From NCBI RefSeq assembly GCF_013116745.1, contig NZ_JABFOE010000008.1, positions 124,001-188,000 of the forward strand: DNA of 64,000 bases. Direction: 5' to 3'. Positions within the stretch are counted from its first letter, which is position 1; each line of letters begins with the position of its first letter. The notes beneath the pieces were generated by a model, which saw only the letters and a program-made list of their open reading frames with translations, was not told the origin of the DNA and ran no database searches. Position numbers and translations under genes: made by a program. Below, piece after piece: positions 52,395-61,775 of the stretch. This DNA is from Arthrobacter sp. 260 (GTDB lineage: Bacteria; Actinomycetota; Actinomycetes; Actinomycetales; Micrococcaceae).

Positions 52395-53876
52395 CTAGGC
52401 GGCGTTCGAAGCGGAGGGGACGACGACGTCGTCGTGCTGGCCGGTCGTGGCGGGTGGCAGGGGGTCGAGGTCCGACGGCGAACTGAGCGTCCCGCGGACG
52501 GCGGTCGCCGCAGCGACTACCGGGGACACCAGGTGGGTGCGGCCGCCCTTGCCCTGGCGACCCTCGAAGTTGCGGTTCGAGGTGGAGGCGCAGCGCTCCC
52601 CCGGTGCCAACTGGTCCGGGTTCATGCCCAGGCACATGGAGCAGCCGGCGAACCGCCACTCAGCGCCGAAGTCCTTGAACACCTGGTCCAAGCCCTCCGC
52701 CTCGGCCTCAAGGCGGACCCTCGCCGAGCCGGGTACCACCATCATGCGGATGTCAGGATCCTTGGCCCGGCCGCGGATGATGTCGGCGGCGATGCGCAGA
52801 TCCTCGATCCGGCTGTTGGTGCAGGAGCCCAGGAACACGGTGTCCACCCGGATGTCCTTCATCGGGGTCCCGGCGTCGAGGGCCATGTACTCAAGCGCAC
52901 GCTCGCAGGCCGCCTTGTCGTTCTCGTCGGCGAAGTCATCGGGAGACGGCACCGCCTGGGACAGGGACACGCCCTGGCCGGGGTTGGTACCCCAGGTGAC
53001 GAAGGGCTCGAGGTCGTTGGCGTCAAGGAACACCTCGGCGTCGAAGACGGCGTCGTCGTCGGTGACCAGGGTCTTCCAGTTCTCGACGGCGGCGTCCCAG
53101 TCCTCGCCCTGAGGTGCGTGAGGCTTGTCCTTGAGGTATTCAAAGGTTGTCTCGTCGGGTGCCACCATGCCGGCGCGGGCACCGGCCTCGATGGACATGT
53201 TGCAGATGGTCATCCGCGCTTCCATCGACAGGGCCCGGATCGCCGAACCACGGTATTCCAGCACGTATCCCTGGCCACCGCCGGTGCCGATCTTGGCGAT
53301 GACGGCCAAAATAATGTCCTTCGACGTCACGCCGGGCTTCAGGGTGCCCTCAACGGTGATCGCCATGGTCTTGAAGGGCTTCAGGGAAAGGGTCTGGGTG
53401 GCCATAACGTGCTCCACCTCCGACGTTCCGATGCCGAGGGCGAGGGCGCCGAACGCCCCGTGGGTCGAGGTGTGCGAGTCGCCACACACCACTGTCAGGC
53501 CGGGCTGGGTCAGACCAAGCTGCGGGCCGATGATGTGGACGATTCCCTGTTCCGCGTCACCCAGTGAGTGCAACCGCACGCCGAACTCCTTGCAGTTCGC
53601 GCGGAGGGTCTCAATCTGGGTGCGGCTGGTGAGATCGGCGATCGGCTTGTCGATGTCCCAGGTGGGGGTGTTGTGATCCTCAGTGGCGATAGTGAGGTCG
53701 GGGCGGCGCAACGGCCGGCCAGCCAACCGAAGCCCCTCGAAGGCCTGCGGTGAGGTGACCTCATGGACCAGGTGAAGGTCGATGTAAAGGAGATCCGGCT
53801 GCGATTCAGCACCCTGGACCTCGCCTTTGCGCACAACGTGTGCGTCCCAGACCTTCTCCGCGAGCGTATTGCCCAT
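52395..53876 (-). CDS. leuC: 3-isopropylmalate dehydratase, large subunit
   Basis: Aconitase-family [4Fe-4S] subunit that isomerises 2- to 3-isopropylmalate. From ATG 53876 it has 493 residues (AAGGGA upstream). The longer frame adds 16 codons that reach into the operator. Cluster-ligand regions include [13 protein letters not shown] and [15 protein letters not shown], and [20 protein letters not shown] is also clear. The divergent IclR gene starts 53-77 bases away, so joint regulation is likely. Confidence 0.96.
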   Translation of the reverse strand: MGNTLAEKVWDAHVVRKGEVQGAESQPDLLYIDLHLVHEVTSPQAFEGLRLAGRPLRRPDLTIATEDHNTPTWDIDKPIADLTSRTQIETLRANCKEFGVRLHSLGDAEQGIVHIIGPQLGLTQPGLTVVCGDSHTSTHGAFGALALGIGTSEVEHVMATQTLSLKPFKTMAITVEGTLKPGVTSKDIILAVIAKIGTGGGQGYVLEYRGSAIRALSMEARMTICNMSIEAGARAGMVAPDETTFEYLKDKPHAPQGEDWDAAVENWKTLVTDDDAVFDAEVFLDANDLEPFVTWGTNPGQGVSLSQAVPSPDDFADENDKAACERALEYMALDAGTPMKDIRVDTVFLGSCTNSRIEDLRIAADIIRGRAKDPDIRMMVVPGSARVRLEAEAEGLDQVFKDFGAEWRFAGCSMCLGMNPDQLAPGERCASTSNRNFEGRQGKGGRTHLVSPVVAAATAVRGTLSSPSDLDPLPPATTGQHDDVVVPSASNAA

Positions 53877-53923
53877 GACCCGTTCCCTTCGGTGCTGTTC
53901 GTCGTACATCTCAAGTAGTTGCA

Positions 53924-53938
53924 TCTCAAATGCTGAGA
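53924..53938. promoter_or_regulatory. Inverted repeat operator between leuC and IclR gene
   Basis: TCTCA-N5-TGAGA, a 15-base inverted repeat in the divergent gap. IclR regulators such as NdgR/LtbR control leuCD in actinobacteria and bind in such gaps. That this is the site is inferred from position and symmetry. Confidence 0.5.
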
Positions 53939-53953
53939 CGGCAATATCATCCT

Positions 53954-54673
53954 ATGGACAATATTAGCGGTGTAGGGGTCATAGACAAAGCGGCGACGGT
54001 ACTGGACGCGCTGGAGGCCGGCCCCACCACGCTGGCGCAGCTGGTGGCTGCCACCGGGCTGGCCCGTCCCACCGTGCACCGCCTCGCACAGGCACTGGTC
54101 CACCACCGCCTGGTCAGCAAGGACATCCAGGGCCGCTTTGTGCTGGGCAGCCGGCTGGTGGAGCTGGCTGCTGCGGCTGGCGAGGACCGGCTGATCGCTT
54201 CGGCATCACCGGTCCTGTTGAATCTGCGGGACGCCACCGGGGAGAGCGCGCAACTGTTCCGCCGGCAGGGCGAGTGGCGGGTTTGCGTTGCCTCGGCGGA
54301 GCGCCCGATCGGGTTGCGCGACACCATCCCCGTGGGAACCCAGCTCTCCATGAAGGCGGGATCCGCGGCGCAGTGCCTGCTGGCGTGGGAGGACCACGAC
54401 CGCCTCCTGAAGGGCCTGCAGGAGGCACGCTTCACCCCGACGGTGCTCGCCGGGGTACGACGCCGGGGCTGGGCCCAGAGCCTGGGCGAGCGGGAGGCGG
54501 GCGTCGCCTCGGTGTCTGCTCCCGTGCGGGGGCCGTCCGGCCGCGTGATTGCCGCGGTGTCCATCTCCGGTCCGATGGAGCGGCTGACCCGTCAGCCGGG
54601 GCGCATCCACGCCGAAGTGGTGTTAAACGCAGCCCACCAGTTGACTCTGGCGGTCGGCAAGAGCACGGACTAG
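53954..54673 (+). CDS. IclR family regulator (NdgR/LtbR-like) of leucine genes
   Basis: A 239-residue regulator if started at ATG 53954 (MDNISGVGVIDKAATVL, the usual N-terminus of this group). An in-frame ATG at 53930 would lie within the operator. HTH: TLAQLVAATGLARPTVHRLAQAL. The effector domain has ESAQLFRRQGEWRVCVASAE, RDTIPVGTQLSMKAGSAAQ and REAGVASVSAPVRGPSGRV. Divergence from leuCD is the arrangement known for NdgR in Streptomyces and LtbR in Corynebacterium. Confidence 0.88.
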   Translation: MDNISGVGVIDKAATVLDALEAGPTTLAQLVAATGLARPTVHRLAQALVHHRLVSKDIQGRFVLGSRLVELAAAAGEDRLIASASPVLLNLRDATGESAQLFRRQGEWRVCVASAERPIGLRDTIPVGTQLSMKAGSAAQCLLAWEDHDRLLKGLQEARFTPTVLAGVRRRGWAQSLGEREAGVASVSAPVRGPSGRVIAAVSISGPMERLTRQPGRIHAEVVLNAAHQLTLAVGKSTD

Positions 54674-54698
54674 GGTGGCGCCATGACTGAGGTACGCC

Positions 54699-55250
54699 TT
54701 GACTGACTATGCGGTGTTCCTGCGGGGCGTCAACGTTGGCGGTGTCAATCTGTTGATGGCTGAACTGCGGGCAGCGGTCGAGACTCTTCCCGTTACCCGA
54801 GTGGCCACCCAGCTGGCCTCCGGGAACCTCACCTGCAGCTCGGACCTCACTTCCCAGGAGCTCAAGGACGCGGTGGAGACGCTCCTGCGCTCCACCTTTG
54901 GCTACGACGCCTGGGTGGTGATCTTCGATGCTGGGCGGCTCCGGGAACTGGTGGACGCCTGCCCCTACCCCGCTGATGACCCCACCACCCACACCTACAT
55001 CACGCTATTTTCCGATCCCGAAGCACTCACCGACCTAGTCGAGGCGATCGACAGGGCAATCGGAGGCGCCACGGGAGGGCTCGGGGACTTCCGGGTGCTG
55101 GGTCCCGACGCCGCCGCCTGGTTGGCCCCGCGTGGGGGCACCCTCGACTCACCGCTGAGCAAGATCTCCGGCAAGCCACGCTTCAAGAACTCAAGCACCA
55201 CCCGGAATCTGCGGACCCTGCATAAGGTGCTGGCGGTGCTCGAAAAGTAG
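54699..55250 (+). CDS. DUF1697 family protein
   Basis: A 183-residue protein of unknown function. The TTG start has GAGG six bases upstream. The family N-terminus YAVFLRGVNVGGVNLLMAEL is clear, followed by QLASGNLTCSS, and the C-terminal SKISGKPRFKNSSTTRNLRT, which is the most conserved part of DUF1697. It is probably cytosolic. Confidence 0.85.
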   Translation: MTDYAVFLRGVNVGGVNLLMAELRAAVETLPVTRVATQLASGNLTCSSDLTSQELKDAVETLLRSTFGYDAWVVIFDAGRLRELVDACPYPADDPTTHTYITLFSDPEALTDLVEAIDRAIGGATGGLGDFRVLGPDAAAWLAPRGGTLDSPLSKISGKPRFKNSSTTRNLRTLHKVLAVLEK

Positions 55251-55255
55251 CCTGC

Positions 55256-56899
55256 CTAGCTGCCCCCACGAGCCGCCAGGATGGCTTTCCGGAAGCCGTT
55301 GTACCGGTCAATCTCGGCACCGACGGGTGCGACGACATCGCGCAGCGCAACCTCGGCGACCGCCGCGTGCAGGCGCCTCCGGGCCCGGCGGCCCCGTGAT
55401 CCAGCCGAGATCCGCGCGGCAACCGCAGCGAGAATCGACACGGCAATCCCGAGGACCGCTCCCCCGAGTGCCAGCAGGGTGGGAAGCGGAAACCCCTCGA
55501 CGAGCGGGGTAGCCGGTGCCGGGATCTGCAGGAAGCCCAGCGCCGCAAGCAATCCCAGCCAGGCCAGGCCAGCCACGGCTGCGGCGAACAGGATCCATTG
55601 CAGGACGCCCACCAGCGGCCACCACCACGAACGGCGGCCCCACCGCAGGTCAGTCCCGGCGATGGCCTGGTCCAGGCCGTCGACCAGCGGACCGCCGGTA
55701 GCCTGGGCGGTGCTGCGGAGCTGCTCCCGCCATGGGCCACGCATGGACGAGGCGGCAGCGTCCGCATACTCCCGGAGGGCACCGTCCATGGCGGCGCGTT
55801 GCGCTGGCCCGGGGGTGGGCAGCGAGGTCCGGTTGACCGCAGCGTCGACGTCGGGGCGGCGCAGGTTCAGGCGACGCAGCGGATCAGGCCGGAGTTTCCC
55901 GAGCCAACGGGTCACGGGCCAGCCGGTGGCCGCGTGGGCGTCCCGCCGATAGGAGCCGACCACCGCGGCGACCACCGTCTCGGTGCCCGCGGCCCCGGCC
56001 AGGCGGTCCACCAGCCGCGACCGGTCCGCCTTGGCGGGTGGGCTGGCATCGGAGGACCCGGCATGCCCGGCAAGGTGGGCGGCCGCCGCACTCACGTCGG
56101 CAGTGAGCCGCGCCGTCGCGGCGCTCTGGCGTTTGACGATCGCCCCGATGTCCTTGACCAGCCCGTCCAACCCGGCCCCGGTCGCAGCCGACACCTGATG
56201 CACCGCGACCGACCCGAGACCATCGCCGGCGAGGATGTCCCGCAGCGACGCTGCCACCTGGTCGGGTTCGTCCCCCACCAGCCGGTCGATCTGGTTGAGC
56301 GCGACCAGGGTGACGGCGCCGTGGGCTGACATGCGTTGCAGGAACCCGTGGTGAAGGGCGGCGTCCGCGTACTTCTGCGGGTCGACCACCCAGAGCAGGA
56401 CGTCGACCTGACCGGCGAGCCGCTCCACGATGGCGCGGTGGCTCGCCGCCGTCGAGTCGAAGTCGGGGAGATCCAGCAGGATCAACCCGCCCAGAGCGTC
56501 ACGGGACGTGCGTCCCCCGGCAGCCAGCCGCGAGTGGGCTGGCAGTTCGTGGCGCTGGTCCACCTGGAGCCAGTCGAGCAGCGGTCCGCTGCCCTCGGTG
56601 TTCCAGAGCACGGCGAGCGGCTCGGAGGTGGTGGGGCGGCGGGCCGCGACCCGGGCCACGTCGGTGCCGGTGAGCGCGTTCAGCAGCGACGATTTGCCGC
56701 TGCCGGTGGGACCGAAGATGCCCACCACCGTGTGGGCGGCGGACAGGGACCGGCGGGTGCTGGCCCGGTCGAGTACGTCGAGGGCAGCCTGAAGCTCCTC
56801 CTCGGGGAGGCGGCCGACCGCCAGGTCGTGGGCGGTGGCCAGGGCGACCAACTGGTTCTGCACCGCCGATTCCGCCGCCTTGCCCTTGTGGCGGCTCAC
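55256..56899 (-). CDS. Dynamin-like/YfjP-type GTPase with C-terminal membrane segments (second of pair)
   Basis: A 547-residue P-loop GTPase. GTG 56899 overlaps the upstream GTPase stop by four bases. The longer frame is rejected because it is a shadow of that gene. G1 is GIFGPTGSGKSSLLN (near 63), a switch Thr lies in RRPTTSEP, G3 is LLDLPDFDS, and G4 is LVALNQIDRL. Two hydrophobic segments near the C-terminus (WILFAAAVAGLAWLGLLAAL and LLALGGAVLGIAVSILAAVA) would anchor it in the membrane. Paired GTPases of this kind are thought to remodel membranes or act at septa (compare the dynamin pairs of Streptomyces). Role here inferred. Confidence 0.78.
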   Translation of the reverse strand: MSRHKGKAAESAVQNQLVALATAHDLAVGRLPEEELQAALDVLDRASTRRSLSAAHTVVGIFGPTGSGKSSLLNALTGTDVARVAARRPTTSEPLAVLWNTEGSGPLLDWLQVDQRHELPAHSRLAAGGRTSRDALGGLILLDLPDFDSTAASHRAIVERLAGQVDVLLWVVDPQKYADAALHHGFLQRMSAHGAVTLVALNQIDRLVGDEPDQVAASLRDILAGDGLGSVAVHQVSAATGAGLDGLVKDIGAIVKRQSAATARLTADVSAAAAHLAGHAGSSDASPPAKADRSRLVDRLAGAAGTETVVAAVVGSYRRDAHAATGWPVTRWLGKLRPDPLRRLNLRRPDVDAAVNRTSLPTPGPAQRAAMDGALREYADAAASSMRGPWREQLRSTAQATGGPLVDGLDQAIAGTDLRWGRRSWWWPLVGVLQWILFAAAVAGLAWLGLLAALGFLQIPAPATPLVEGFPLPTLLALGGAVLGIAVSILAAVAARISAGSRGRRARRRLHAAVAEVALRDVVAPVGAEIDRYNGFRKAILAARGGS

Positions 56900-58707
56900 T
56901 GCTCCTGCCCCTCTGCGGCGGGGGCGCCGTCGTCGACGCTGCCCTGTCCGGCGTCGTCCTGCCGGGCTTGATGGGACACCAGTTCGTTGGCGAGGGTGCG
57001 CAGGGCGGCCGCTTCGGGTTGCCGACTGAGTGGCTCCAGCAGAACCAGGTAGCGCTGCTGTTCGGCACGGAGGAGGGACTCGCACCGGTGCCGGAGATTG
57101 TCGCGGGCAGTGCGGGCCAGCCGCCGCACCGCGTCTTCTCCGAACACTGCTTCGAGCACCTTCTGGCCGACGACGGCGGAACCACCGGCGACACCGATCT
57201 CCAATCCGCTCAGTCCGGCGGTGGAGGCGAACACCACGACCATCAGGGCCACCGCCACGCCGTTCACCCCGAACGAGAGCATCCGGGCGGTGAACCGCTT
57301 ATTGGCTCCTTCGGCACTCACCAGGTCAAGGAGGTCCTTCTGCCAGGCCCTGATTTCCCGGGCAACCTCGGCGGAGAAGTCGCCCTCGCGCGGCGGCAGC
57401 CCGGCGAGCAGGTCCCGGCCCGCGTCAGCGTCCCGCCAGGCGCGCTCGGCTTTTTCGGCGGCCTGGGCCGCCTGTTCCACGATCACGGCATGGAGGCCGG
57501 TTTCGATGGCTGACTCCACCGTGACCGCCCGGGTGGGGCGGCCGGTGAAGAAGGAGCCAATGGCGTCACGTGCCCGGCCCACCCTGGACTCGAGGCCCCT
57601 CATGAACTCCCCCGTGCCCACGAAGTCCTGCCAGCGGGCCAGGACCTCGCCGCGGAGCAGTGTCCCGTCTTGAGTGGCGTCGAGGATGCCCGCGAGGGCG
57701 TTGTCATAGGCGCGGGTAACCGCGTCCTGGAGGCGCCGCTGCTCCGCCAGCTGGTCGTCCTGCGCGTCGGCAGCGGCGTCCACTCGGCCGGCCAGGGACT
57801 TCACGGCCCCGTACAGGGTGCGGCGGGCGATGTCCCGCCGCCCTGCGGCATCGGCGGCCAAGGCCTGTAGCCAGCGCCGGATGGGGTCAACTGCCTCCGC
57901 GGGGAGCATCCCCTCCGCGTCCAGCGGCAGTTCGGGGACGATAAAGATCGGCGCATGGCCCAGCTCAGCGGCGGCGAGCAGCGTGTGCAGGTCACCGCGG
58001 ATCTCTTCCTCGACGCCCGGCGGAACCCGGTCCAGCACGACGGCGAGCAGGATGTCCCGCGCGGCAGCGTCGGCGAGGAGCTTCCAGGGCACCGCATCCG
58101 CGTACCGGTTGGCTGTTGTGACGAAGACCCACAGGTCTGCGGCCGCGAGGAGCTGGTTGGCCAGGCGACGGTTCTCGTCGGCGATCGAGTCGAGGTCGGG
58201 GGCGTCGAGCAGCGCGAGGCCCAGCGGAATCATCGGGTCGGGGCGCAGCAGCAGCGTGCCAGCCCCGGGTAGGTCCGGGTTGCGCGCCTCGTCCGTTACC
58301 GGAGCAGGACTGCCGGCGTCAACGGCGCGCACCCTGCTGAGGGTGGGGAGGATCCGTTGGTCGGAGAACCACCGGTCGTCAGCCGGATGATGCAGGAGAA
58401 CCGGTTGCCGGGTGGTCGGGCGGATGGCACCCGAGCGGGTCACGGGGTGTCCGACGATCGCATTGACGAGAGTTGACTTCCCGGCCCCGGTGGATCCGCC
58501 GACGACGGCGAGCAGCGGCGCGTCCAGGCTGCGGACGCGGGGAACCACGTAGTCATCGAGCTGGGCCGCGGCCGTGGCGGCGTTGCGGCGGGCGTCCTCG
58601 GCGCCGTGCACCGCCAGGGGGAAGGTTAAACCGCGCAGGGCTTCGCTGGTGTGGTGCAGCGTCGCGAGCAGCGGATGTGCGCCGGCGGGAGGAAGGGTGT
58701 CAGTCAC
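56896..58707 (-). CDS. Dynamin-like GTPase (first of pair)
   Basis: A 603-residue P-loop GTPase. The start is GTG 58707 or the adjacent GTG 58710; both have weak ribosome sites. G1 is VVGGSTGAGKSTLVNAIVG near 65, RPTTRQPVLLHHP gives the switch region, and G3 is LLDAPDLDS. The G4 region VVLDRVPPG lacks a clear N/TKxD, which could weaken guanine specificity. Hydrophobic segments VNGVAVALMVVVFASTAGL and GVAGGSAVVGQKVLEAVFG lie at about 490-535, then a helical tail. It is translationally coupled to the second GTPase. The two likely work as a heteromer. Confidence 0.78.
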   Translation of the reverse strand: MTDTLPPAGAHPLLATLHHTSEALRGLTFPLAVHGAEDARRNAATAAAQLDDYVVPRVRSLDAPLLAVVGGSTGAGKSTLVNAIVGHPVTRSGAIRPTTRQPVLLHHPADDRWFSDQRILPTLSRVRAVDAGSPAPVTDEARNPDLPGAGTLLLRPDPMIPLGLALLDAPDLDSIADENRRLANQLLAAADLWVFVTTANRYADAVPWKLLADAAARDILLAVVLDRVPPGVEEEIRGDLHTLLAAAELGHAPIFIVPELPLDAEGMLPAEAVDPIRRWLQALAADAAGRRDIARRTLYGAVKSLAGRVDAAADAQDDQLAEQRRLQDAVTRAYDNALAGILDATQDGTLLRGEVLARWQDFVGTGEFMRGLESRVGRARDAIGSFFTGRPTRAVTVESAIETGLHAVIVEQAAQAAEKAERAWRDADAGRDLLAGLPPREGDFSAEVAREIRAWQKDLLDLVSAEGANKRFTARMLSFGVNGVAVALMVVVFASTAGLSGLEIGVAGGSAVVGQKVLEAVFGEDAVRRLARTARDNLRHRCESLLRAEQQRYLVLLEPLSRQPEAAALRTLANELVSHQARQDDAGQGSVDDGAPAAEGQEQ

Positions 58708-58793
58708 CACCCCATTGTGCCGTACACCCCTTGATCCCGGCCGTAGGGTGCCACTGCCCCCCACGTCAGCCAGGCAGTCAACTGGGCATGGGC

Positions 58794-58829
58794 AAGAAAA
58801 AGCCCCCGGAACCGTGGGGTTCCGGGGGC
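58794..58829 (-). terminator. Rho-independent terminator after tRNA-Glu
   Basis: A 12-base perfect stem (58802-58813 with 58818-58829), GTGG loop on the plus strand, and an A-run on the plus side (58794-58801) that reads as a T-rich tract on the minus strand. It ends the minus-strand tRNA-Glu transcript just before the GTPase pair. Confidence 0.85.
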
Positions 58830-58834
58830 AGTTG

Positions 58835-58907
58835 TGACCCCAGCGGGATTCGAACCCGCGTTACCGCCGTGAGAGGGCAGCGTACTAGGCCGCTATACGA
58901 TGGGGCC
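58835..58907 (-). tRNA. tRNA-Glu (anticodon CTC)
   Basis: A 73-base cloverleaf on the minus strand. Acceptor GGCCCCA pairs with TGGGGTC, T-arm GGGTTCGAATCCC is standard, and the anticodon loop CTCTCAC carries CTC. The CCA end is not encoded. It lies beside tRNA-Gln and gltX, which charges tRNA-Glu. Confidence 0.93.
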
Positions 58908-59042
58908 AGTACTGTGTGCTGTCTGGTTGGACCAAACGAGCTAGATGATTGTTTCACATCTGCTAGTTGCCACCAAATCAGTTGGTTTGCCCTCCGGACC
59001 GAAGTCCCGAATCAAACCGCCTGATCAGGCCTGCATCTAACG

Positions 59043-59114
59043 CTGGGGTACCAGGACTCGAACCTAGAATGTTGGTACCAGAAACCAGTGTGTTGCCAAT
59101 TACACCATACCCCA
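59043..59114 (-). tRNA. tRNA-Gln (anticodon CTG)
   Basis: A 72-base cloverleaf on the minus strand. Acceptor TGGGGTA pairs with TACCCCA, discriminator G, T-arm AGGTTCGAGTCCT. The anticodon loop TTCTGGT carries CTG. The anticodon stem has one terminal C-A mismatch. In actinobacteria this tRNA is usually charged with Glu by GltX, then amidated by GatCAB. Confidence 0.92.
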
Positions 59115-59185
59115 ATGGCACATCCCGAAGCGCTCCGCGAGGAGCTTCCGGGCCGCTTCAAACCGCTCTGCGCCGAGAGATCACT

Positions 59186-59905
59186 TTACCGGACATTCGG
59201 CAGGAACTGCAAAACGCCCGCCAGCGAGGTGATCCGGCGGCCCGCGAAGTCCCCCGGCCCGGCGTTCCGACGGTCCAGCCACACCCCGACCAGCCCGGCC
59301 GCGTCGGCACCCTCGGCATCAACGATCCGGTTGTCCCCCACATAGAGGGTGCGTTCCGGATCGGTGCCGAGCTGCCGGGCACCCTCCCGGTAGATGGCGG
59401 GGTCGGGTTTCGCCGCCGACACCGTGTCGATTCCAACAAGAACACCGAACCGCGAAAGCCCTGAACGGTCCAGTTTGGCGCGCTGATAGTCATGCACATT
59501 ATTGCTGACAGCCCCGTAGGGCACGCCTGCTGCGTCGAGCGCATCGAGCAGCGGTACAACGTCGTCGTACGGCGCAAAATGCAGCGGCAGGGTCGCCTCG
59601 TAGGCGGTGTTCCAGCGGCGGGCGGCCTCGCCCTCGAGCGGCTCCTCGACGAAGGCAGCCTGCGCATGCCTGGCGCGGTGCAGCCTCTGCTCGGTGAACG
59701 TCAGCTCACCCGCCAGGAACCGCTCATAGGAGCCCAGCGGATCACGGGTGTACAACCTCTTGTACTCGGTCCACTCGGCTTCACTGAGGTGCGCCAGGGT
59801 GTCGGCGCCCACATGATGCAGGGTCCGGCCCATCGCGGTCTCCAGGTCGACCAGGGTGTCGTCAATGTCGAACAGGACCCCGGCGATCTCCGGCAACGCC
59901 TCCAC
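59186..59905 (-). CDS. HAD-superfamily hydrolase (phosphatase)
   Basis: A 239-residue HAD hydrolase from GTG 59905, two bases after the gltX stop. The longer frame inside gltX is rejected. Motif I is VLFDIDDTLVDLE (D-x-D-x-T), motif II PYGAVSNNVHD with Ser, and motif III/IV TDPERTLYVGDNRIVDAEGADAAG. The alpha-helical cap lies between about residues 20 and 100. It probably hydrolyses a small phosphate ester. Substrate unknown. Confidence 0.87.
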   Translation of the reverse strand: MEALPEIAGVLFDIDDTLVDLETAMGRTLHHVGADTLAHLSEAEWTEYKRLYTRDPLGSYERFLAGELTFTEQRLHRARHAQAAFVEEPLEGEAARRWNTAYEATLPLHFAPYDDVVPLLDALDAAGVPYGAVSNNVHDYQRAKLDRSGLSRFGVLVGIDTVSAAKPDPAIYREGARQLGTDPERTLYVGDNRIVDAEGADAAGLVGVWLDRRNAGPGDFAGRRITSLAGVLQFLPNVR

Positions 59906-59907
59906 GG

Positions 59908-61416
59908 TCAGCTGGCCGTGCTGCGGAACGCGCTGATCCTCGCCAGCGAGGACTCCTTCCCCAGAATCACCATCGACTCGAACAGGGGTGGGGAGATCCT
60001 TTTCCCGGAGACGGCGGTGCGGACCGGGCCGAAGGCGAGCCGGGGTTTCATGCCCAGATCCTCGACGAGCGCTCCGCGGAGGGCGTCCTGGATGTTTTCG
60101 GTGGTCCACTCGTCGATCGGCAGCAGGGCTGCGTGCGCGGCGTCGAGGACTTCGCCAAGGTTTGCGGGCAGGCCCTTCCGGGCATCGTCGGCGATTTCGA
60201 TACCGGCGTCGTCGGTGAACAGGAACCCGAGCATGTCCGGGGCTTCGCCGAGGAGCGTGATGCGCTCCTGGATCAGCGGTGCGGCCTCCGTGAGGATCTG
60301 GGATTCGCGCTCGCTCAGACTGGTGCCCACCAGGCCCGCGCTCTGCAGGTAGGGGATGACCCGCTCACGGAAGTCCTCCGGCTCCAGCAACCGGACGTGG
60401 GTGCCGTTGATCGCCTCGGCCTTCTTCAGGTCGAAACGCGCCGGGTTGCCCAGCACATCGTGGATGTCGAATTTCTCCACCAGGGTGTCCACAGTGAAAA
60501 TGTCCTCGTCGGCGGACAGACTCCAGCCCAGCAGCGACAGGTAGTTCAGGAGCCCCTCGGGGATGAACCCGCGTTCCCGGTGCAGGAAGAGATTGGACTC
60601 CGGATCCCGCTTGGAGAGCTTCTTGTTTCCCTGGCCCATCACGTAGGGCAGGTGGCCGAACAGTGGCATGTACCGCGCCACCCCGATGTCGATCAATGCC
60701 CGGTAGAGGGCGATCTGGCGCGGGGTGGAGGACAGCAGATCCTCCCCGCGGAGCACATGGGTGATCCCCATCAGTGCATCATCGACCGGGTTAACCAGCG
60801 TGTAGAGCGGTGCGCCGTTGGCGCGGACCACCGCGAAGTCGGGGATGCTTCCAGCCCGGAAGGTGATCTCGCCGCGCACCAGGTCGGTGAAGGTGATGTC
60901 GGCGTCGGGCATCCGGAGTCGCAGCACCGCGGCGCGGCCCTCGCTGCGGAAGGCCTCCCGCTGGTCCTCGGTAAGATCCCGATCGTGATTGTCGTACCCG
61001 AGCTTGATGTCCCGGCCGGCAGCCCGGTGGCGCTCCTCGACCTCCTCGGGGGTGGAGAACGACTCATAGAGGTGGCCGGCGGCGCGGAGCTTCGCGATAA
61101 CGTCCTGGTAGAGCTCACCACGCTGCGACTGGCGGTAGGGGGCGTGCGGGCCTCCCACCTCCACTCCCTCGTCCCAGCCGATGCCGAGCCATTTGAGGGC
61201 ATCGAGCAGCTGGGTGTAACTTTCCTCGCTGTCGCGGGCAGCGTCGGTGTCCTCGATCCTGAAGACCATGGTCCCGCCGGTGTGGCGGGCGTAGGCCCAG
61301 TTGAACAGCGCGGTCCGGATCAGTCCGACGTGCGGCGTCCCGGTGGGAGAGGGACAGAACCGTACCCGGACGGGGGTCTCGGCGGTGACAAGGGGTATCT
61401 CAGCAGCAATAGTCAT
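59908..61416 (-). CDS. gltX: Glutamyl-tRNA synthetase
   Basis: Class I synthetase of 502 residues, probably non-discriminating (Glu onto tRNA-Glu and tRNA-Gln). The HIGH-like motif is [10 protein letters not shown] near 23, the KMSKS-like motif is [10 protein letters not shown] near 260, and RFRIEDTD-like sequence reads [16 protein letters not shown]. The anticodon-binding domain forms the C-terminal third. The ATG at 61416 is the only sensible start. Neighbouring tRNA-Glu and tRNA-Gln match its function. Confidence 0.96.
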   Translation of the reverse strand: MTIAAEIPLVTAETPVRVRFCPSPTGTPHVGLIRTALFNWAYARHTGGTMVFRIEDTDAARDSEESYTQLLDALKWLGIGWDEGVEVGGPHAPYRQSQRGELYQDVIAKLRAAGHLYESFSTPEEVEERHRAAGRDIKLGYDNHDRDLTEDQREAFRSEGRAAVLRLRMPDADITFTDLVRGEITFRAGSIPDFAVVRANGAPLYTLVNPVDDALMGITHVLRGEDLLSSTPRQIALYRALIDIGVARYMPLFGHLPYVMGQGNKKLSKRDPESNLFLHRERGFIPEGLLNYLSLLGWSLSADEDIFTVDTLVEKFDIHDVLGNPARFDLKKAEAINGTHVRLLEPEDFRERVIPYLQSAGLVGTSLSERESQILTEAAPLIQERITLLGEAPDMLGFLFTDDAGIEIADDARKGLPANLGEVLDAAHAALLPIDEWTTENIQDALRGALVEDLGMKPRLAFGPVRTAVSGKRISPPLFESMVILGKESSLARISAFRSTAS

Positions 61417-61476
61417 GATGGCCCCCAGTCTACGGGGCTTTCGGGCCCGACCCGCAGCGGAGGGTGGCCGGGGAAG

Positions 61477-61773
61477 CTACCCCGCGAAGTACCACCAGGC
61501 GCCGAAAATCAGCGCCGCGACCACCACTCCGACGGCGACCTGGACCACGAGGGAGGTCCTCGGGCGGAAGTAGCGCACCGGCAGCACCGCGGCGGCGCCA
61601 AAGCCCAGCGCCGCGAGGAGCGACACCCAGAGCTGGTCGGCGCCGCCGAGGGAGGCAGCCCGGGCCAGCACCAGCGGCAACGCCACCGCGGCAATGGCTA
61701 TAAACCGCGCGAGCCGTCGTCGTTCAGCGCTCGGGCTGCCTTTCCGTACTGGCCCGCTGGGCACCCTGCGCAT
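61477..61773 (-). CDS. Small hypothetical membrane protein
   Basis: A 98-residue protein with a basic N-terminus (about 20 residues) and three hydrophobic segments, roughly 23-43, 47-66 and 73-97. It starts two bases after the FAH-hydrolase stop, so it is probably cotranscribed with it, upstream of gltX. I do not recognise a family. Confidence 0.6.
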   Translation of the reverse strand: MRRVPSGPVRKGSPSAERRRLARFIAIAAVALPLVLARAASLGGADQLWVSLLAALGFGAAAVLPVRYFRPRTSLVVQVAVGVVVAALIFGAWWYFAG

Positions 61774-61775
61774 GG

